Shown here piece after piece: positions 1-7,354 of a stretch of 12,102 bases of DNA (the stretch's first letter is position 1; every line of letters starts with the position of its first letter). The DNA lies in the NCBI GenBank assembly GCA_038234235.1, contig JBBSUQ010000098.1, positions 1-12,102 of the forward strand. Direction: 5' to 3'. Source of the stretch: JBBSUQ01 sp038234235 (GTDB taxonomy: Bacteria; Bacteroidota; Bacteroidia; Flavobacteriales_D; Crocinitomicaceae). The position numbers and the translations under genes were made by a program. Under the pieces are notes generated by a model. That model did no database searches, was not told the DNA's origin, and saw only the letters and a program-made list of their open reading frames with translations.

Positions 1-3
1 TCA

Positions 4-30
4 TCTCATGTCTCTTCAAACGACATGAGA
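4..30. repeat. Perfect 9-bp inverted repeat with 9-nt loop inside kaiC
   Basis: TCTCATGTC at 4-12 is the exact reverse complement of GACATGAGA at 22-30. It lies at the point where the KaiC reading frame stops. It may be chance, a real hairpin, or a fold-back artefact at the end of an assembled sequence; the last would explain the premature TGA. Confidence 0.6.
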
Positions 31-239
31 ACACCTGGCTCGTTATAAGAGGTTGCACCTTTGACTAGAAAATCAATCCCAAAAAGTGTTTTTCCGGAGC
101 CGGCATTTCCGGAAACTAAAGTTGTTCTGTTTTTCGGAAGCCCGCCTTCAGTAATTTCGTCAAAACCTTTGATGCCGGTGGGGGATTTGAGTAATTTATT
201 ACGCTTATTGGTAATTTTTACTATGGTAGTTTTTGCCAT
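6..239 (-). CDS. kaiC: KaiC-family RecA-like ATPase, N-terminal part, ends at an in-frame TGA by the window edge
   Basis: This is the start of a KaiC-type ATPase, a RecA-fold protein that binds ATP and in many Bacteroidota is linked to stress or light signalling rather than a true clock. After a basic leader the protein shows the family opening P-T-G-I-K-G-F-D (residues 20-27), then G-G-L-P (32-35) and a perfect Walker A motif GNAGSGKT (44-51). It continues into V-L-M-S-F-E-E-T, where KaiC proteins normally run on into a helix. Here codon 78 is TGA (positions 6-8), although the family is usually several hundred residues long. The gene therefore carries a nonsense or frameshift change, or the sequence is wrong at this edge. 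The stop lies inside a 9-bp inverted repeat (4-12 with 22-30). The frame reading H-E-M is open to position 1. The ATG at 237-239 fits the family start. Family identity is secure; the state of the gene is not. Confidence 0.85.
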   Translation of the reverse strand: MAKTTIVKITNKRNKLLKSPTGIKGFDEITEGGLPKNRTTLVSGNAGSGKTLFGIDFLVKGATSYNEPGVLMSFEET

Positions 240-380
240 TTTGATTGTGTTTTGTTATTTTGCTTAGATGGATTTTCTACAAAATTTTTTTAAATTTACG
301 CAATTATATATTGTCAATTTTACTAGTTTGTCCATTTTGTGAAGAACGACCAATATTTCTTCTATCGTCAGAGCATGAAT

Positions 381-504
381 ACTAACGTTCTCGCGCTTTG
401 CGCTGTTGCTAAGTTCGGAACGAATTATCTTCTGCCACCACTCCCGATCATTTAACCACTGAACAGCCAATTTCTTTTAGGTGCTGCTACCTGCTGCTGT
501 TATT
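381..504 (-). repeat. attC-like palindromic site 1, downstream of the 489-aa HNH gene
   Basis: The plus-strand left arm starts CTAACGTTCT at 382-391 and continues with CGCTTTGCG and GTTGC. Aligned to the left arm of site 3, about 31 of 41 bases match. The right arm ends GCTGCTGTTAT at 493-503, like the CCGCTGTTAG ends of site 3. On the minus strand the site therefore begins ATAACAGC, only 1 base after the HNH stop codon (505-507), and ends ACGTTAG. The arms pair less well than in sites 3-5, so this copy is degenerate. I infer a cassette boundary site of the integron attC kind; no integrase is visible. Confidence 0.6.
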
Positions 505-1974
505 TCAGTCGTCATTGTTTAGTCGTGATTTAAGCTCGAAAATTGTCAAAGGTGGTTCTTGTTTGTGTAGCATTGAATGGCAATTCGGACAAACTGGAAT
601 TAAGTCTTTTAGTGGGTCAACTTGATATGTTTTTCCGATTTGTGAAACTGGTGTTAAATGATGAACGTGTATGAATCCTTTTCCTATTTCTCCATAGGTT
701 TTTTCAAAGTCAAAACTGCAAACCGCACAGATTGCCTTCCAATGTTTAACACAAAGTTGTCTTGCTTTCGAATTCCTTTCGTATGAGTTTACGATTACTG
801 TTCGCTTAATACCTTCAAACAGTTCTTCTGTATTTTCCGTTGGAAGTTCGTCAGGATAAGTTTCATCGCCTGTCAGCCCTGTTGCAATTAAGGCTTCAAC
901 CAATTCAGGTCTTAATTGCCAGACAAACTTTGTCCCTTCGACCCAACCGTTAAAAAACAAGTCCCAAAACTTAAATTTTTCAGCACTTCTTGCAGTAAAG
1001 TTTATGTCATAATGTTCGGCAATACGTTTTGCATATCGTCCAATTTCTAGATTTAATGGCGGATGAGTCGTTTCTAAAATTAGGGCGATTTGACTTGCAT
1101 ATGCTTTGTGGTCTTGAAAAGAATACAAGGCTTGAAAAATTGCTAAATTAAGATTATTAGTTAATTTTTCGTTTTGCAATATTTCAGTCCATTCCAAACT
1201 ATTTAGTTCAGATGCTTTTGAAAAAGTTTTTTTCCTTATTATTTCATTTTCTTCTTGAATATTGCCGTTTATATTTTTTTGTTTTGTAGATGTTTCTGCT
1301 ATAAAACCTTTCATTTGATTTCCAATAATCCACAAAAAAGAATGAGCATCTAACAAAGATGTATTACTGTCCTTGGTTTTTAAAAATTCTCTTGTCTGTT
1401 TAATTAAGCTGATATAAGTTGTGTAATTTTCCCAAGAAAGTTTATGACTAGTTTTAAAATCACCAATTCCAATAAGCTCAATAATTTCATCAAGTTTTGT
1501 TTGAGAAATTGGCATAAATTGATTTCTGTCTTTTAGAAAAAATAGATAAGCAATAAATTGGTAACTTAATTTTTCGTCAATAAACGTTTCAAAAGCTGAT
1601 TGATTTGATATTTTGCTTTTGTAAAAATTGAAAAGTGTTGTTTCGAGATTTTTGTTTTTGTCAGTTTTAGCAAAAGCATCTTTTTTCCTCCAATCCACAA
1701 GATTATTGTCAACCGTTTGATAGTTGTGAGTTACTGTCGTCTTAATTGCAGAACTTACAGCATTTTGAATTTTGCCATTCCCAATGTCTTCTGATTTCCA
1801 CCATTTTTGTCCAAGATTTTCTCTTGCTTCATCATAAACAGAATATTTATAATTCTCGGCTGTGTCTATATATTGAGAACCTTTAAAGTCTGTGAATGGC
1901 TTTTTGTCCTTTGTCGAAACAAAGTTTTCGAAGTTTTCAAAAAGACGTTCTAAAATTTCAGTCGAGATTGTCAT
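505..1974 (-). CDS. HNH endonuclease, 489 aa, C-terminal zinc-binding HNH domain
   Basis: The C-terminal 90 residues form an HNH nuclease domain. A Cys pair C-A-V-C lies at 416-419 and the catalytic-type motif H-V-H-H-L at 436-440. The second Cys pair is in V-C-P-N-C-H (461-466), with the HNH Asn at 464 and a final H at 470. This arrangement is the beta-beta-alpha metal fold with a structural zinc, as in McrA-like and other restriction-associated HNH proteins. The roughly 400 residues before it are helical and polar, with no transmembrane segment or signal peptide, and I do not recognise a named domain; they may be a specificity or sensing region. The ATG at 1972-1974 follows attC-like site 2 by about 30 bp, and the TGA stop touches attC-like site 1, so the gene sits like an integron cassette. 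A role in cutting foreign or modified DNA is inferred from the domain only. Confidence 0.88.
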   Translation of the reverse strand: MTISTEILERLFENFENFVSTKDKKPFTDFKGSQYIDTAENYKYSVYDEARENLGQKWWKSEDIGNGKIQNAVSSAIKTTVTHNYQTVDNNLVDWRKKDAFAKTDKNKNLETTLFNFYKSKISNQSAFETFIDEKLSYQFIAYLFFLKDRNQFMPISQTKLDEIIELIGIGDFKTSHKLSWENYTTYISLIKQTREFLKTKDSNTSLLDAHSFLWIIGNQMKGFIAETSTKQKNINGNIQEENEIIRKKTFSKASELNSLEWTEILQNEKLTNNLNLAIFQALYSFQDHKAYASQIALILETTHPPLNLEIGRYAKRIAEHYDINFTARSAEKFKFWDLFFNGWVEGTKFVWQLRPELVEALIATGLTGDETYPDELPTENTEELFEGIKRTVIVNSYERNSKARQLCVKHWKAICAVCSFDFEKTYGEIGKGFIHVHHLTPVSQIGKTYQVDPLKDLIPVCPNCHSMLHKQEPPLTIFELKSRLNNDD

Positions 1975-2002
1975 TGTTTGTTGGGTGTAGTTTTACAGTT
2001 GC

Positions 2003-2087
2003 CGATAACGTGCTTGTAAATGAGCTGTGGCGTGTTTTGGCACGAACCTCTCCAAATATAAACTAACTTTGGTTTTCTAGGTTAGCA
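2003..2087 (-). repeat. Possible attC-like site 2, short and degenerate
   Basis: GATAACGTGC at 2004-2013 resembles the AACGT left boxes of the other sites. GGTTAGC at 2080-2086 resembles their GTTAGC right boxes and lies 3 bp beyond the TGA of the AraC reading frame. The inner arms pair poorly and the site is only about 83 bp, so the call rests mainly on the end boxes and on its place between two minus-strand genes. Confidence 0.4.
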
Positions 2088-2089
2088 TT

Positions 2090-2893
2090 TCAATTAAATG
2101 ATTTTCTAAATTCCAACGGTGAAAAATTAGTTTTGGTTTTGAAAATTTTGCTAAATGATTGCGGATACATAAAACCTAACTGATAGGCAATTTCACTCAC
2201 AGATAAATTTGTAGTTGATAGCTTTTCCTTTGCCTTGTCAATTAATTTGTTCTGTATGTGTTGTTGTGTGCTTTGTCCTGTTAGTTCTTTGAGTAAACTG
2301 CTCAAATAGTTTGGCGATACATTTAAAGTCTTCGCTATATCTTGTACGGTTGGTAAGCTAAAGTTTATTAATTTATCATTGTCAAAATGCCCATTAATTA
2401 TTTGTTCTAACCGAATTAAGATTTGATGACTGTTTATTTTTCTTGTAATAAACTGACGATGGTAGAATCTATCGGAATAATTGAGTAATAATTCAATTTG
2501 GGTGTTAATTACCGGCTGACTGAATTTGTCAATATTGGAATGATATTCCTGTTGAATACTTTTGAAAATGTTTATAATTGTTGTTTCTTCTTTGTCCGAA
2601 AGATGCAAAGCTTCATTTGCAGCATAGCTAAAATATTCGTATTGCTTTATTGATTTTGCCAATGTTGTTTGCCAAAAAAAGTCGGGGTGAATAAGTAGCA
2701 TCCACCCCGAAAGTTTATAATTCCCATTAGTTTCCACCGAAAAAACCTGATTTGGTGAAATGAAAAACAGAACACCCTCATCAAAGTCGTAGGTTTGTTG
2801 CCCGTATTTATATTTCACTTTTGCATCAAAATTTCTTTTTAATGCAATGGAATAAAAATCAAATACTATGGGGGTTAAAAACAAAGTACCCAC
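2090..2893 (-). pseudogene. AraC-family transcription regulator, cupin-like sensor plus HTH part (gene split from its N-terminus)
   Basis: This frame holds most of an AraC regulator. An N-terminal sensor region contains V-F-D-F-Y-S-I-A-L-K-R and D-F-D-E-G-V-L-F-F-I-S-P-N-Q-V-F. The C-terminal two-helix-turn-helix DNA-binding domain (about 180-267) includes V-S-P-N-Y-L-S-S-L-L-K, then I-A-Y-Q-L-G-F and P-Q-S-F-S-K-I-F-K, ending P-L-E-F-R-K. The family normally begins with about 45 further residues. Those are encoded at 3145-3288 and are separated by about 278 bp of unrelated DNA. The only start codon available here is GTG at 2891-2893, inside that foreign DNA, followed by nine non-homologous residues. 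A promoter-like element at 2954-2983 could still drive a shortened protein. Such regulators often control adjacent oxidoreductases, here the SDR and NmrA genes. I call it broken, with a reduced product possible. Confidence 0.8.
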
Positions 2894-2896
2894 TTT

Positions 2897-2929
2897 AAAA
2901 ATGCCCGAAATGGCAAAAAATGCCCGAAA
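2897..2929 (-). repeat. Two 14-bp direct repeats, possible regulator binding sites
   Basis: AAAAATGCCCGAAA occurs at 2897-2910 and again at 2916-2929, a period of 19 bp (about two helical turns). The pair lies between the candidate promoter and the GTG start of the AraC part. Paired direct repeats at this spacing suit AraC-type binding, but the link is inference. Confidence 0.5.
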
Positions 2930-2953
2930 ACATAGAACCTCGCGCCGTTTTTA

Positions 2954-2983
2954 CAAAAATACGAACAAATTACCCACTTCAAA
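2954..2983 (-). promoter_or_regulatory. Candidate Bacteroidota promoter upstream of the AraC C-terminal part
   Basis: On the minus strand TTTG (2980-2983) is followed after 18 bp by TATTTTTG (2954-2961). This matches the primary sigma-factor consensus of the phylum, TTTG then TAnnTTTG at a spacing near 19. It lies about 60 bp before the GTG at 2893, within the foreign segment, so the broken gene may be transcribed from it. Confidence 0.55.
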
Positions 2984-3144
2984 ATATTACGGGATAGCGC
3001 CATTTTACCACCATTCTTGGAACTATCATGCGTAAAAGCTTTGTTTATAGTACCGTTGAACTTAAATAAACCATAATCTTACCTCGGTTAGAACATCAAA
3101 ATATTGCAAGTGTTCTCGGTTCTCAAGCAAATAATTATACATAA

Positions 3145-3288
3145 TACCCAACTTGTTTGCATACTTTTTAGTTGTTCTAATTCATCTAAATGTATCACAC
3201 TAATCAAGGGATGCTCGGGCTTTGGCAAACCTCGAAGGTTATGATATTCTGTTACTGATTTTATATGAATGGGAACTTTTGCTTGCAT
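3145..3288 (-). pseudogene. N-terminal fragment of the split AraC regulator
   Basis: The 48 residues from the ATG at 3286-3288 include H-I-K-S-V-T-E-Y-H and L-P-K-P-E-H-P-L-I-S-V-I, the standard opening of this Bacteroidota AraC subfamily. The match ends near S-W-V at about 3145, exactly where the downstream part resumes with V-F-D-F-Y at about 2866. Past that point the frame reads unrelated residues and stops at 3088-3090. It starts 12 bp after the SDR stop codon, so the original operon was probably NmrA, SDR, AraC. Confidence 0.75.
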
Positions 3289-3300
3289 TTTGTGCTTGTT

Positions 3301-4065
3301 TTAAAGATTAACTCCGCCCGATACTTCTATGCGTTGACCATTTATCCATTTAGCTTCATCGGAGCACAGAAAAGCAACTACACCTCCAATATCATCGGGT
3401 AAACCAACTCTTCCAAGTGCGGTTAGATTGGCCAACATTTGGTTTAGGTCTTTATTATCTCTCACAGCGCCTCCACCAAAATCAGTTTCTATTGCTCCAG
3501 GAGCTAAAGTATTTACTCTTAATTTACGACTTCCCAATTCGACTGCCTGGTATTTTGAAAGTGTTTCAACAGCACCTTTCATTGTGGCGTAAGCTGCGTA
3601 ACCTGGCGTAGAAAATCGTGTCAAACCAGAACTTATATTTACAATTCCGCCGCCATCATTCATATAATGCAACGCATTTTGGGTTATAAAAAATGGCGCC
3701 ATTAAATGTATGTGAACCATATCATTAAAGTCGTCAACAGTAGTATCCTGAAAAGATTTGTGGATTCCAAAACCAGCGTTATTCACCAAATAGTCAACTT
3801 TTTTGTCTTCAAATTTAAATCGTAAAGCCTGTGCTAAACGTTCTTTAAAAAAAGGTTCGTATTGGTTGTAATCTGATGCATCCAGTTGAAGTGCATGTGC
3901 TTTTCTGCCTAGTGTTTCAATTTCAGTAACTACTTTATCAGCTTCTATTTTATTACTGTTGAAAGTAATAATAACATCCAATCCTTTTTTGGCTAATTTT
4001 AACGCCATGTCTTTTCCCAAGCCTCTGCTACCGCCTGTAACCAGCGCAATTTTAGTTTTATTCAT
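3301..4065 (-). CDS. Short-chain dehydrogenase/reductase (SDR), 254 aa
   Basis: This is a classical SDR, a cytosolic NAD(P)-dependent oxidoreductase. The cofactor motif T-G-G-S-R-G-L-G lies at residues 10-17. N-N-A-G is at 95-98, the catalytic serine region I-S-S-G at 144-147, and the Y-x-x-x-K pair is Tyr159 and Lys163. The C-terminus W-I-N-G-Q-R-I-E-V-S-G-G is also typical of the family. The length matches the usual 250 residues and all catalytic residues are present, so the enzyme should be active. The substrate cannot be read from sequence. The gene lies 27 bp downstream of the NmrA gene and 12 bp upstream of the AraC N-terminal fragment, which suggests one transcript and a shared oxidoreductase role, perhaps under AraC control. 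Confidence 0.93.
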   Translation of the reverse strand: MNKTKIALVTGGSRGLGKDMALKLAKKGLDVIITFNSNKIEADKVVTEIETLGRKAHALQLDASDYNQYEPFFKERLAQALRFKFEDKKVDYLVNNAGFGIHKSFQDTTVDDFNDMVHIHLMAPFFITQNALHYMNDGGGIVNISSGLTRFSTPGYAAYATMKGAVETLSKYQAVELGSRKLRVNTLAPGAIETDFGGGAVRDNKDLNQMLANLTALGRVGLPDDIGGVVAFLCSDEAKWINGQRIEVSGGVNL

Positions 4066-4092
4066 GATTAATTCTATTGTTTTAAAATTTAA

Positions 4093-4977
4093 CTATTTAT
4101 TAAATGCTATTGCAAATTCCTTTGCAAAATCTTCTATTTTTACTTTGCCCATTTCGGATGGTTTATGTAAATCATAATCTTCGCGAAGCAAGCCTTTATG
4201 TGTTGCATCTCCCAATTCTACCATTACAGATGCAGTCGCTGCGGACATTCCCCTTGCTTCCATGGCAATCTGCACCTGCTCGTTTGGAAATGTTTTCCAT
4301 TGCAGATCAGGCTTACCAATTGCCCTGCCTAAAACTGCTGGTACTTGATTGCAGGTTTTATCGTCGCTTACCACATATCGCACTTTGTTTTCTGAATCAG
4401 GTTGTATTATTTCTTCTGCAATAGCAGCTGCAATATCTAAAAGCGAAGCCATTGCTAATTTATCTTCATTGCCAAAATTAGAGGCAATAAAACCATTGTT
4501 CTTAATCATGCCTACAATGCGCAGCAAGTTGTAATAAAAATATCCTGGCCGAATATGTGTCACTGAAATATTTGAAAGGGCGTTAAAAATTTGCTCAACA
4601 TGATAAGACCCAACAATAAATCCTGTCCCTGCTTCTAAATGTGCGCCATAACTACTTAAATCAACCACTCGTTTTACGCCTGATTTTGTAATTGCTTTTG
4701 CATAATTACTGGCTACTTTGCTGTAGTAATCAACTTGATTTTCTGCTGCAAAATTTGGCGGTATCATACAATATACTGCGTCTGCACCTGTAAATGCTGC
4801 GGTAAGAAAACCTGCATCATCAATAGAACCGATGGCAGCAATTGCCCCTATTGCTTGGATGTCAATTTTCTTATCAGTTTTACTGGAAATCACTGTCACT
4901 TCCTGCCCTTGTTGCACCAAACTTTGAGTGAGTGCTTTGCTGATGTTTCCTAATGAACCTGTGATTGTAATTTTCAT
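4093..4977 (-). CDS. NmrA-like NAD(P)-binding oxidoreductase, 294 aa (intact paralogue)
   Basis: This is an atypical SDR of the NmrA/quinone oxidoreductase-2 type, soluble and NAD(P)H-dependent. The N-terminus has the Rossmann start M-K-I-T-I-T-G-S-L-G-N-I, and A-D-A-V-Y-C-M-I-P-P follows the second half of the fold. H-I-R-P-G-Y-F-Y-Y-N-L-L is conserved in its neighbour copy. The second half has the conserved stretch D-I-A-A-A-I-A-E-E-I. The classical Y-x-x-x-K pair is not evident, as expected for this group, so the protein may be a reductase or a redox sensor. It shares most motifs with the broken copy upstream (5164-6063), so the two arose by tandem duplication. It heads the likely transcript with the SDR. 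I could not fix its promoter within the 186-bp gap before it, although a TACTTTG element occurs there. Confidence 0.9.
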   Translation of the reverse strand: MKITITGSLGNISKALTQSLVQQGQEVTVISSKTDKKIDIQAIGAIAAIGSIDDAGFLTAAFTGADAVYCMIPPNFAAENQVDYYSKVASNYAKAITKSGVKRVVDLSSYGAHLEAGTGFIVGSYHVEQIFNALSNISVTHIRPGYFYYNLLRIVGMIKNNGFIASNFGNEDKLAMASLLDIAAAIAEEIIQPDSENKVRYVVSDDKTCNQVPAVLGRAIGKPDLQWKTFPNEQVQIAMEARGMSAATASVMVELGDATHKGLLREDYDLHKPSEMGKVKIEDFAKEFAIAFNK

Positions 4978-5163
4978 ATTTCTATTTTTTTAATTTGTGG
5001 AATTATTTTGCAATTATTTAAGAAAACAAAGTAAAAATTGCATTGAGAGGGAGTTGTTTTGTTGTTCAACTCACAGATACTTTGAGATACTAGATTTAAC
5101 CCTATTTTTTTGTGATTTTTTCTAAACGTTTAAGACGCTATTGGTTTTTACCCATTTATTGAA

Positions 5164-6063
5164 TTACAAGTTATTATAGGCTGCTGCGAAATCTTTGGCA
5201 AAATCCACGACTTTTATGTTTCCCATAGTTTTTGGCCTATTCATTTTGTAATCTTCATACAATAATCCGCTGTTAATGGCGGCATACATTTCTGTAAGTC
5301 CTTTTGCTATCTCTGGTTTCATTCCAACGTTTACAGCACCGCTCTCCATATGCTGATCGCTCAAAGCCAACCATTTCAAATCTGGTTTTCAGATTGCTTT
5401 ACCCAAGATAATTGCCAAATCATTGTATGTAATTTCTTCACTTGCCACATATCGCACTTTTCTTCCAGTAAAATTTGATGTTATCTCTTCTGCAATAGCT
5501 GCGGCAATATCCAATGGTGATACCCAAACGTTGACAACTTCACCACCAATATTTGATGCTATAAAACTATTATCTTTAGCCGATTGAACCTGTGGCAAAA
5601 GATTGTAATAGAACTCTGTTGGCCTAAAATGTGTAATTGAAACATCAGAGCTTAATTCGTTTAACATTTTTTCTATATGATGAGCACCAAGTAAAATGCC
5701 ATTTCCATGGTCTAAGTGCCCACCTATGGTGCTTAAATTTACAACGTGTTTTACGCCTGCCTGTTTAATAGCCTCTGCATAATTGGTACCAAGCCTGCGA
5801 TAATAACCTAAAAGGTCAAGACTTTGGTCCCAATAATTGGCGGGAGGCACCATGGTATAAACTGCATCTGCATTATTAAAGGCGCTTACAATGAAATCTA
5901 CATCTTCCAATGAGCCAACTGCAGCAACTAATCCGACTGCTTCAATGTCTTTTTGTCTTTCAGCGGAGCTGGTGATAACGGTAACTTGATGTCCTTTTTC
6001 CACTAGATGTTGAGTTAGTGGTTTGCCTATATGTCCTAACGAGCCTGTGAGTGTAATTTTCAT
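5164..6063 (-). pseudogene. NmrA-like oxidoreductase, second paralogue, interrupted by one in-frame TGA
   Basis: Reading from the ATG at 6061-6063 gives a 299-codon NmrA protein (M-K-I-T-L-T-G-S-L-G-H-I at the start, D-F-A-K-D-F-A at the end) with a single TGA at 5389-5391, codon 225. The frame continues without any shift. Before the stop it reads L-G-K-A-I and after it K-P-D-L-K-W, while the intact paralogue reads G-R-A-I-G-K-P-D-L-Q-W. The TGA therefore replaces the conserved glycine, one base from GGA. All other conserved segments, including F-R-P-T-E-F-Y-Y-N-L-L, are present. The break is either a recent mutation, a sequence error or, less likely, readthrough. Without the last 75 codons the protein loses the C-terminal substrate-side lobe. 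An attC-like site lies 137 bp upstream. Confidence 0.88.
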
Positions 6064-6199
6064 TTTTTAGTTTGCATAATTGCATTGCAAAAGTCCGTAA
6101 GAATAGAAAACTAAATGTAGTCAAATCTTCTTTTGTTATAGCTAAATCTCTGTTAGTTCATTTTATAACGTTGAAGTTTAAGCTGTCGCTGTACCATCA

Positions 6200-6331
6200 C
6201 CGCTAACGTTTTGCGGCTTTGCGAGGTTGCGAACTTCGTAAACGAGATTTTTCTGTTAAGAAAAAATTTCTTGCGAAAGATAAACGTGATTTTACCACAT
6301 ATTTCGCAATCTTGCAAAACCGCTGTTAGCC
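6200..6331 (-). repeat. attC-like palindromic site 3, overlapping the stop of the small HNH gene
   Basis: The plus-strand left arm reads GCTAAC (6202-6207), a 5-base spacer GTTTT, then GCGGCTTTGCGAGG and TTGCGAA (to 6233). The right arm (6303-6330), read as reverse complement, gives GCTAAC, one A, GCGGTTTTGCAAGA and TTGCGAA. The inner 21 bases agree at 18, with two of the three differences giving G-T pairs. The whole is a 129-bp imperfect hairpin with a 4-base asymmetric bulge and end boxes GCTAAC and GTTAGC. The TAA stop of the HNH gene (6326-6328) lies in the GCTAAC box. The first 42 bases (6200-6241) are identical to 7658-7699 in site 5. Long imperfect palindromes with YAAC/GTTR ends and extrahelical bases are typical of integron attC sites. 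Confidence 0.8.
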
Positions 6332-6859
6332 GTTCGGTTTTTTATACACTTTAAACTTCGAGTAATCAATTTTTGCTTTTAGTGGAAATTGATTTAAATC
6401 AATTTCCATTGGTATTCTTTGAGTATTTCTTCTACTCTCTCTGTATAATTCGTGTTTTACGAAATTCTCTGCAATTATTTTTCCGCTTTCAGTTTCATAT
6501 TCCACTTGCGTTTTTGCCCAAACTCCAACTTTAATTATCCATCTAATTTCTTCAGGCAAATAATTCCATCTATAATTGTTACAGAAATGACAAGAAGCGA
6601 GAAAGTTTTCTGAATTGCAATTTCCTCCAGTCGAATGAGGTAAGATATGGTCTGCTTGAAAGTTTTTAATGTCTAATTTTTCGCCACAGATATGGCAACT
6701 AAAATTGCTTTTTTCTAAAATTTCTTCTCTCTGTTTTTGAGTAATATTATTTCGCTTTTTAGTTTTTTTTAAATTAGTTCTTCTCTCGAACAATTTTCTG
6801 AAATGTGCAGATAAGGACTTCGGATTATTTATAAATGGTAATAAATCTTCTTCTTTCAT
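6326..6859 (-). CDS. Small HNH endonuclease, 177 aa
   Basis: This compact nuclease has a central HNH domain. Numbering from the ATG at 6857-6859, C-H-I-C-G (55-59) and S-C-H-F-C-N-N (89-95) form the zinc site. D-H (70-71) with H75 and N85 supply the HNH catalytic and metal residues, in D-H-I-L-P-H-S-T-G-G. A basic segment K-K-T-K-K-R-N-N precedes the domain and probably contacts DNA. A longer frame begins at a GTG at 6901, but that codon lies inside the palindromic site upstream, so the ATG is preferred. The stop codon lies within attC-like site 3 and the start is about 42 bp from site 4, so gene plus site form a cassette-like unit. A role against phage or plasmids is inferred; a homing-type or repair role is possible. 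Confidence 0.87.
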   Translation of the reverse strand: MKEEDLLPFINNPKSLSAHFRKLFERRTNLKKTKKRNNITQKQREEILEKSNFSCHICGEKLDIKNFQADHILPHSTGGNCNSENFLASCHFCNNYRWNYLPEEIRWIIKVGVWAKTQVEYETESGKIIAENFVKHELYRESRRNTQRIPMEIDLNQFPLKAKIDYSKFKVYKKPNG

Positions 6860-6898
6860 ATTTTCTTTGGTTTTTATCTGCGTTCTGCGAAACTGACG

Positions 6899-7028
6899 CA
6901 CAACGTCCCGCCGCTTTGAGAAGTTACGGAAATAGAAGCAGAGTTTTCTCCACCACCGAAATCAAACTTAGCAAAAATAGACGAACTTCTAAACGAAAAC
7001 CAGCAATATCTTGAAGCGGCTGTTGGCG
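6899..7028 (-). repeat. attC-like palindromic site 4, downstream of the toxin gene
   Basis: The left arm reads CAAC (6901-6904), spacer GTCCC, then GCCGCTTTGAGAAGTTACGG. The right arm ends GAAGCGGCTGTTGGC (7013-7027), which in reverse complement gives GCCAAC, one A, GCCGCTTCAAGATATT. The geometry matches site 3 exactly (five bases against one after the AAC box), although the sequence differs. The 3' box on the minus strand, GTTGTGC, fits the integron GTTRRRY consensus at 6 of 7 positions. The toxin stop codon is 12 bp away. Confidence 0.75.
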
Positions 7029-7039
7029 GCAGGACATTC

Positions 7040-7354
7040 TTATGATTGATTTATTTTTTGAGGATTTTGTCTGCTGTCAAAAACATTTGAAATAAATATG
7101 ATTTTGTTCGTTTCGTCTATCCAATATAAAATTTTGAAGCTTTTAAAAACTGTATATCGAAATCCTTGAATTCTATTTTCCAGTAGAATTTCTTTTTGTC
7201 CGCCGTACGCATTTTTATCTAATTCAAGAGACGTATCGATAATTCCATTTATCAGTTTTCGCGCAACTCTAATTCCTGCATTAAATTTATAATATTCAAA
7301 AATGTCATTTAATTTGTCTTCCGCAATTTGTGTCCAATAAACAGTTAACTCCAT
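7040..7354 (-). CDS. Type II toxin, RelE/ParE family, 104 aa
   Basis: The length and pattern are those of a RelE/ParE toxin. An N-terminal strand and helix (V-Y-W-T-Q-I-A-E-D-K-L-N-D-I-F) is followed by a central helix. The C-terminal strands are R-Y-T-V-F-K-S-F-K-I-L-Y-W-I and I-I-F-I-S-N-V-F-D-S-R-Q-N-P (85-98); the F-D-x-R-Q-N-P ending is characteristic of the family. RelE members cut mRNA on the ribosome and ParE members poison gyrase; sequence alone does not decide which. The ATG lies inside the antitoxin gene, with a 10-bp overlap, so the two are translationally coupled. The gene ends 12 bp from attC-like site 4. Toxin-antitoxin pairs commonly stabilise cassette arrays and islands. Confidence 0.9.
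   Translation of the reverse strand: MELTVYWTQIAEDKLNDIFEYYKFNAGIRVARKLINGIIDTSLELDKNAYGGQKEILLENRIQGFRYTVFKSFKILYWIDETNKIIFISNVFDSRQNPQKINQS

Larger units (their letters stand above)
2867..3144. other. About 278-bp foreign segment splitting the AraC gene
   Basis: The AraC homology is continuous on either side and absent here. The segment holds a promoter-like element (2954-2983), a tandem pair of 14-bp repeats (2897-2929), and an unrelated open frame on the minus strand at its right end. The motif AAGTGGGTA occurs twice within it (minus strand) and a near copy, AAGTTGGGTA, lies at its right boundary, which could reflect how it arrived. No transposase or clear terminal inverted repeat is visible. 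Its ends are estimated from the protein homology, to within a few bases. Confidence 0.6.

Noticed and set aside
264..470. 68-residue minus-strand open frame crossing attC-like site 1
   Set aside because: It runs through the palindromic arm, has no recognisable motif and no sensible place relative to the HNH stop. The palindrome explains the sequence better.
6150..6175. CTGTTAG and ATAACGTTG near 6150-6173 as another attC-like site
   Set aside because: The two boxes are in the wrong order for one site and no paired arms are found next to them.
6860..6901. Upstream GTG start adding 14 residues to the small HNH protein
   Set aside because: The GTG lies within attC-like site 4 and the extra residues (R-Q-F-R-R) look like translated palindrome. 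The ATG at 6859 is a normal start.
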